Part shown: piece by piece, positions 24,154-25,238 of the stretch
Position numbering within the stretch: position 1 is the stretch's first letter
How the letters are laid out: each line of letters begins with the position of its first letter
Origin: a bacterium
Lineage (GTDB): Bacteria > Electryoneota > RPQS01
DNA: 25,238 nucleotides
NCBI GenBank assembly: GCA_018814465.1
Contig: JAHIZR010000478.1
Location: 1-25,238 of the forward strand
Direction of reading: 5' to 3'
Translations under genes and position numbers: made by a program
The notes under the pieces: model-generated
What the model was told of the DNA's origin: nothing
What the model saw: the letters and a program-made list of their open reading frames with translations, nothing else
Database searches by the model: none

Positions 24154-24253
24154 TTGAATATGAGTATTATTATGGTTGATTCCGGCCGGGTTGCGCTGGC
24201 ATTATGCATCGTGAACAAAGTGCGTGGAAGGCTGCTTAACCCGGCTCGGCGTA
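24154..24253 (-). repeat. Inverted repeat in the gap between sfsA and miaB
   Basis: GCCGGGTT (24185-24192) and AACCCGGC (24238-24245) are perfect 8-base inverted copies separated by 45 bases. The gap has no gene. On the minus strand CATAAT inside the loop could be a -10 for miaB, with TTCCAC 17 bases upstream, but the -35 match is poor. No T-run follows the stem, so it is not a standard terminator, and the spacing does not fit a tRNA. Confidence 0.35.
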
Positions 24254-24946
24254 TTACAATGAAACAGGTATGGAATGAGTTAATGTTATTTCAGTGGGAG
24301 TAACGCGCGCCACCCACGCTTCGATTTTCACACCGGCCAAATAGGCTTGCCGCAGGGTATCGCCGTAAACAGGATCGATGTCATCCGCCGGCTCGAACTG
24401 TGCTCCTGCGTGATGCTGGCAAACATAAAGCATCGCGGCTTGTTCACCGTTCTCAACGGCATGGATTAAATGGTTCAGATGTTTCGTGCCGCGAGTCGTA
24501 ACGCTGTCGGGAAAACGGGCGGTATGATTCTCGACCAGTGTCACGTTCTTGACTTCAACAAGACAGCGCGTGTCAGAACCTAAAACGAAATCGATGCGAG
24601 TGTCATCCGCAATCTTGACTTCAGCGCGAACCTCTTTGTATTTCCGAAAAGCCGGAATCATACTTGAACGAAGCGCTTCCCCGGCGATTTTATTCGTCAG
24701 ATGAGTGTTAATCCCCACCCAATCACCGTCGAGATGAATCATCTCCCAAGTATATTTCAGCTTGCGCGCCGGGGAATCGTGACAACTGACCATCACCCGC
24801 TCGCCCGGAACACAGACACCCTTCATACTGCCCGTATTCGGAGTCAGGGCTGTGATCTGTTCTCCCGAGTCGAGTTCGATGTCCGCCAAGAATCGTTTAT
24901 AGCGGCGCAGCAGGCGACCGGGAAGCAGCGGCTGCTCAAAGATCAA
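24254..24946 (-). CDS. sfsA: SfsA-family protein (PD-(D/E)xK-type fold)
   Basis: 230 residues from the TTG at 24946. SfsA was named for a sugar-fermentation effect in E. coli and is now grouped with a nuclease-like fold; its substrate is unsettled. Family motifs present: RYKRFLADIEL near residues 14-24, PNTGSM near 35-40, DFVL followed by LVEVKNVTLVE (the D...ExK core) and RFPDSVTTRGTKHLNHL. The N-terminus IFEQPLLPGRLLRRYKRFLAD aligns with the usual start. A longer in-frame reading to 24991 would lie inside hisS. The TTG gives an 11-base overlap with hisS, so coupling is likely. No functional tie to hisS or miaB is evident. Confidence 0.9.
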   Translation of the reverse strand: MIFEQPLLPGRLLRRYKRFLADIELDSGEQITALTPNTGSMKGVCVPGERVMVSCHDSPARKLKYTWEMIHLDGDWVGINTHLTNKIAGEALRSSMIPAFRKYKEVRAEVKIADDTRIDFVLGSDTRCLVEVKNVTLVENHTARFPDSVTTRGTKHLNHLIHAVENGEQAAMLYVCQHHAGAQFEPADDIDPVYGDTLRQAYLAGVKIEAWVARVTPTEITLTHSIPVSL

Positions 24947-25238
24947 GCGATGCCAGCTCTTTGCGAATGGCCTGAACCAACAGCTCCACATGAAGCACTT
25001 GCTGCTCTCCGGTTCGCATATTCTTCAGCGATGCCTGCTGCTGCGCGCGCTCTTCGGGTCCGGCAATAACCACCAACGGTATCTGCTGCTTGTCGGCATA
25101 GGAGAACTGCTTCTTCATGCGGTCTTCGTCGTACCAGATTTCCACACGGAAGCCGGCTTTGCGAAGCAGCGCCGCGATTCTCAGATTCTCCGACACTCCT
25201 TCATTGTCGAAGCGAGCCACAAGCACCTGAGTCTCCGA
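24936..25238 (-). CDS. hisS: Histidyl-tRNA synthetase HisS, C-terminal part (cut by window edge)
   Basis: Only the last 100 residues are in the window; the gene continues past 25238. They form the anticodon-binding domain of class IIa synthetases: TQVLVARFDNEG then AALLRKAGFRVEIWYDEDRMKKQF, SYADKQQIPLVVIAGPEE and VQAIRKEL. The pattern with LRKAGFRVE, KKQFSYADK and the IAGPEE strand fits HisS better than ProS or ThrS, and the length from the end matches the HisS C-terminus. The catalytic core is outside the window. It ends in TGA and overlaps sfsA by 11 bases. Confidence 0.85.
   Translation of the reverse strand, partial: SETQVLVARFDNEGVSENLRIAALLRKAGFRVEIWYDEDRMKKQFSYADKQQIPLVVIAGPEERAQQQASLKNMRTGEQQVLHVELLVQAIRKELASLDL

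Noticed and set aside
24185..24245. Possible tRNA in the sfsA-miaB gap
   Set aside because: The 8-base acceptor-like pairing is enticing, but there is no TTC-type T-loop, no anticodon arm and the total length is only 61 bases.
1..25238. Defence island, CRISPR array, prophage or insertion sequence
   Set aside because: I saw no spaced direct repeats, transposase, integrase, phage structural gene or toxin-antitoxin pair. Every sizeable frame on the minus strand is a recognisable core or envelope gene.

Overview
The window holds 24 protein-coding genes. All lie on the minus strand, so transcription runs from high to low coordinates, and they are very tightly packed. I see no RNA genes, insertion sequences, prophage genes, CRISPR arrays or origin. 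The longest stretch without a gene is about 207 bases (17326-17532), so no gap exceeds 300 bases.

Organism: a Gram-negative bacterium, shown by lnt, bamD, lapA/lapB and two predicted outer-membrane barrels. The secreted protein at 79-2151 ends in a type IX-style C-terminal sorting domain with the NYPNPFNPATEIQF signature. Two PorV/PorQ-like barrel proteins are present, and the small omega subunit looks more like Bacteroidota-type than proteobacterial omega. Together these point to the Fibrobacteres-Chlorobi-Bacteroidetes (FCB) group, probably one of its uncultured candidate phyla; the phylum itself cannot be named from sequence alone. G+C in hand-counted coding rows is mostly mid-50s percent, and lower (40-43%) at the end of mutS. 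TTG starts are frequent: 7 of 23 assignable starts.

Layout in transcription order. (1) 25238-20242: hisS (3' end only), sfsA, miaB, lapA, lapB and a SPOR-domain protein, closed by a good intrinsic terminator at 20181-20218. (2) mutS (20148-17533), then a promoter and a PorV-like barrel gene (17325-16345). (3) 16293-7451: yicC, gmk, rpoZ, coaBC, a type-4 uracil-DNA glycosylase, dnaB, a bifunctional Rel/SpoT, an HU-family protein and ruvX. This is an information-processing and nucleotide-signalling string. (4) 7447-2199: a Gfo/Idh/MocA oxidoreductase, lnt, a barrel protein, an 87-residue small envelope protein, bamD and nadD. This segment is mostly outer-membrane biogenesis. (5) 2151-79: a large secreted protein with a type IX sorting domain, followed by an intrinsic terminator at 12-48.

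How they work together: most of the genes are core housekeeping. Lnt matures lipoproteins such as BamD, and BamD helps insert barrels like the two encoded here. LapA/LapB control LPS synthesis in species where they are studied. Rel, omega and Gmk form the target set of (p)ppGpp regulation in several bacteria. I found no obvious novel defence or mobile system. The oddities most worth attention are a histone-H1-like basic tail of about 170 residues fused to CoaBC, a Gfo-family enzyme lacking the usual catalytic histidine, a tiny double-hydrophobic protein with an LPTG-like C-terminus, and a low-GC 3' end of mutS.
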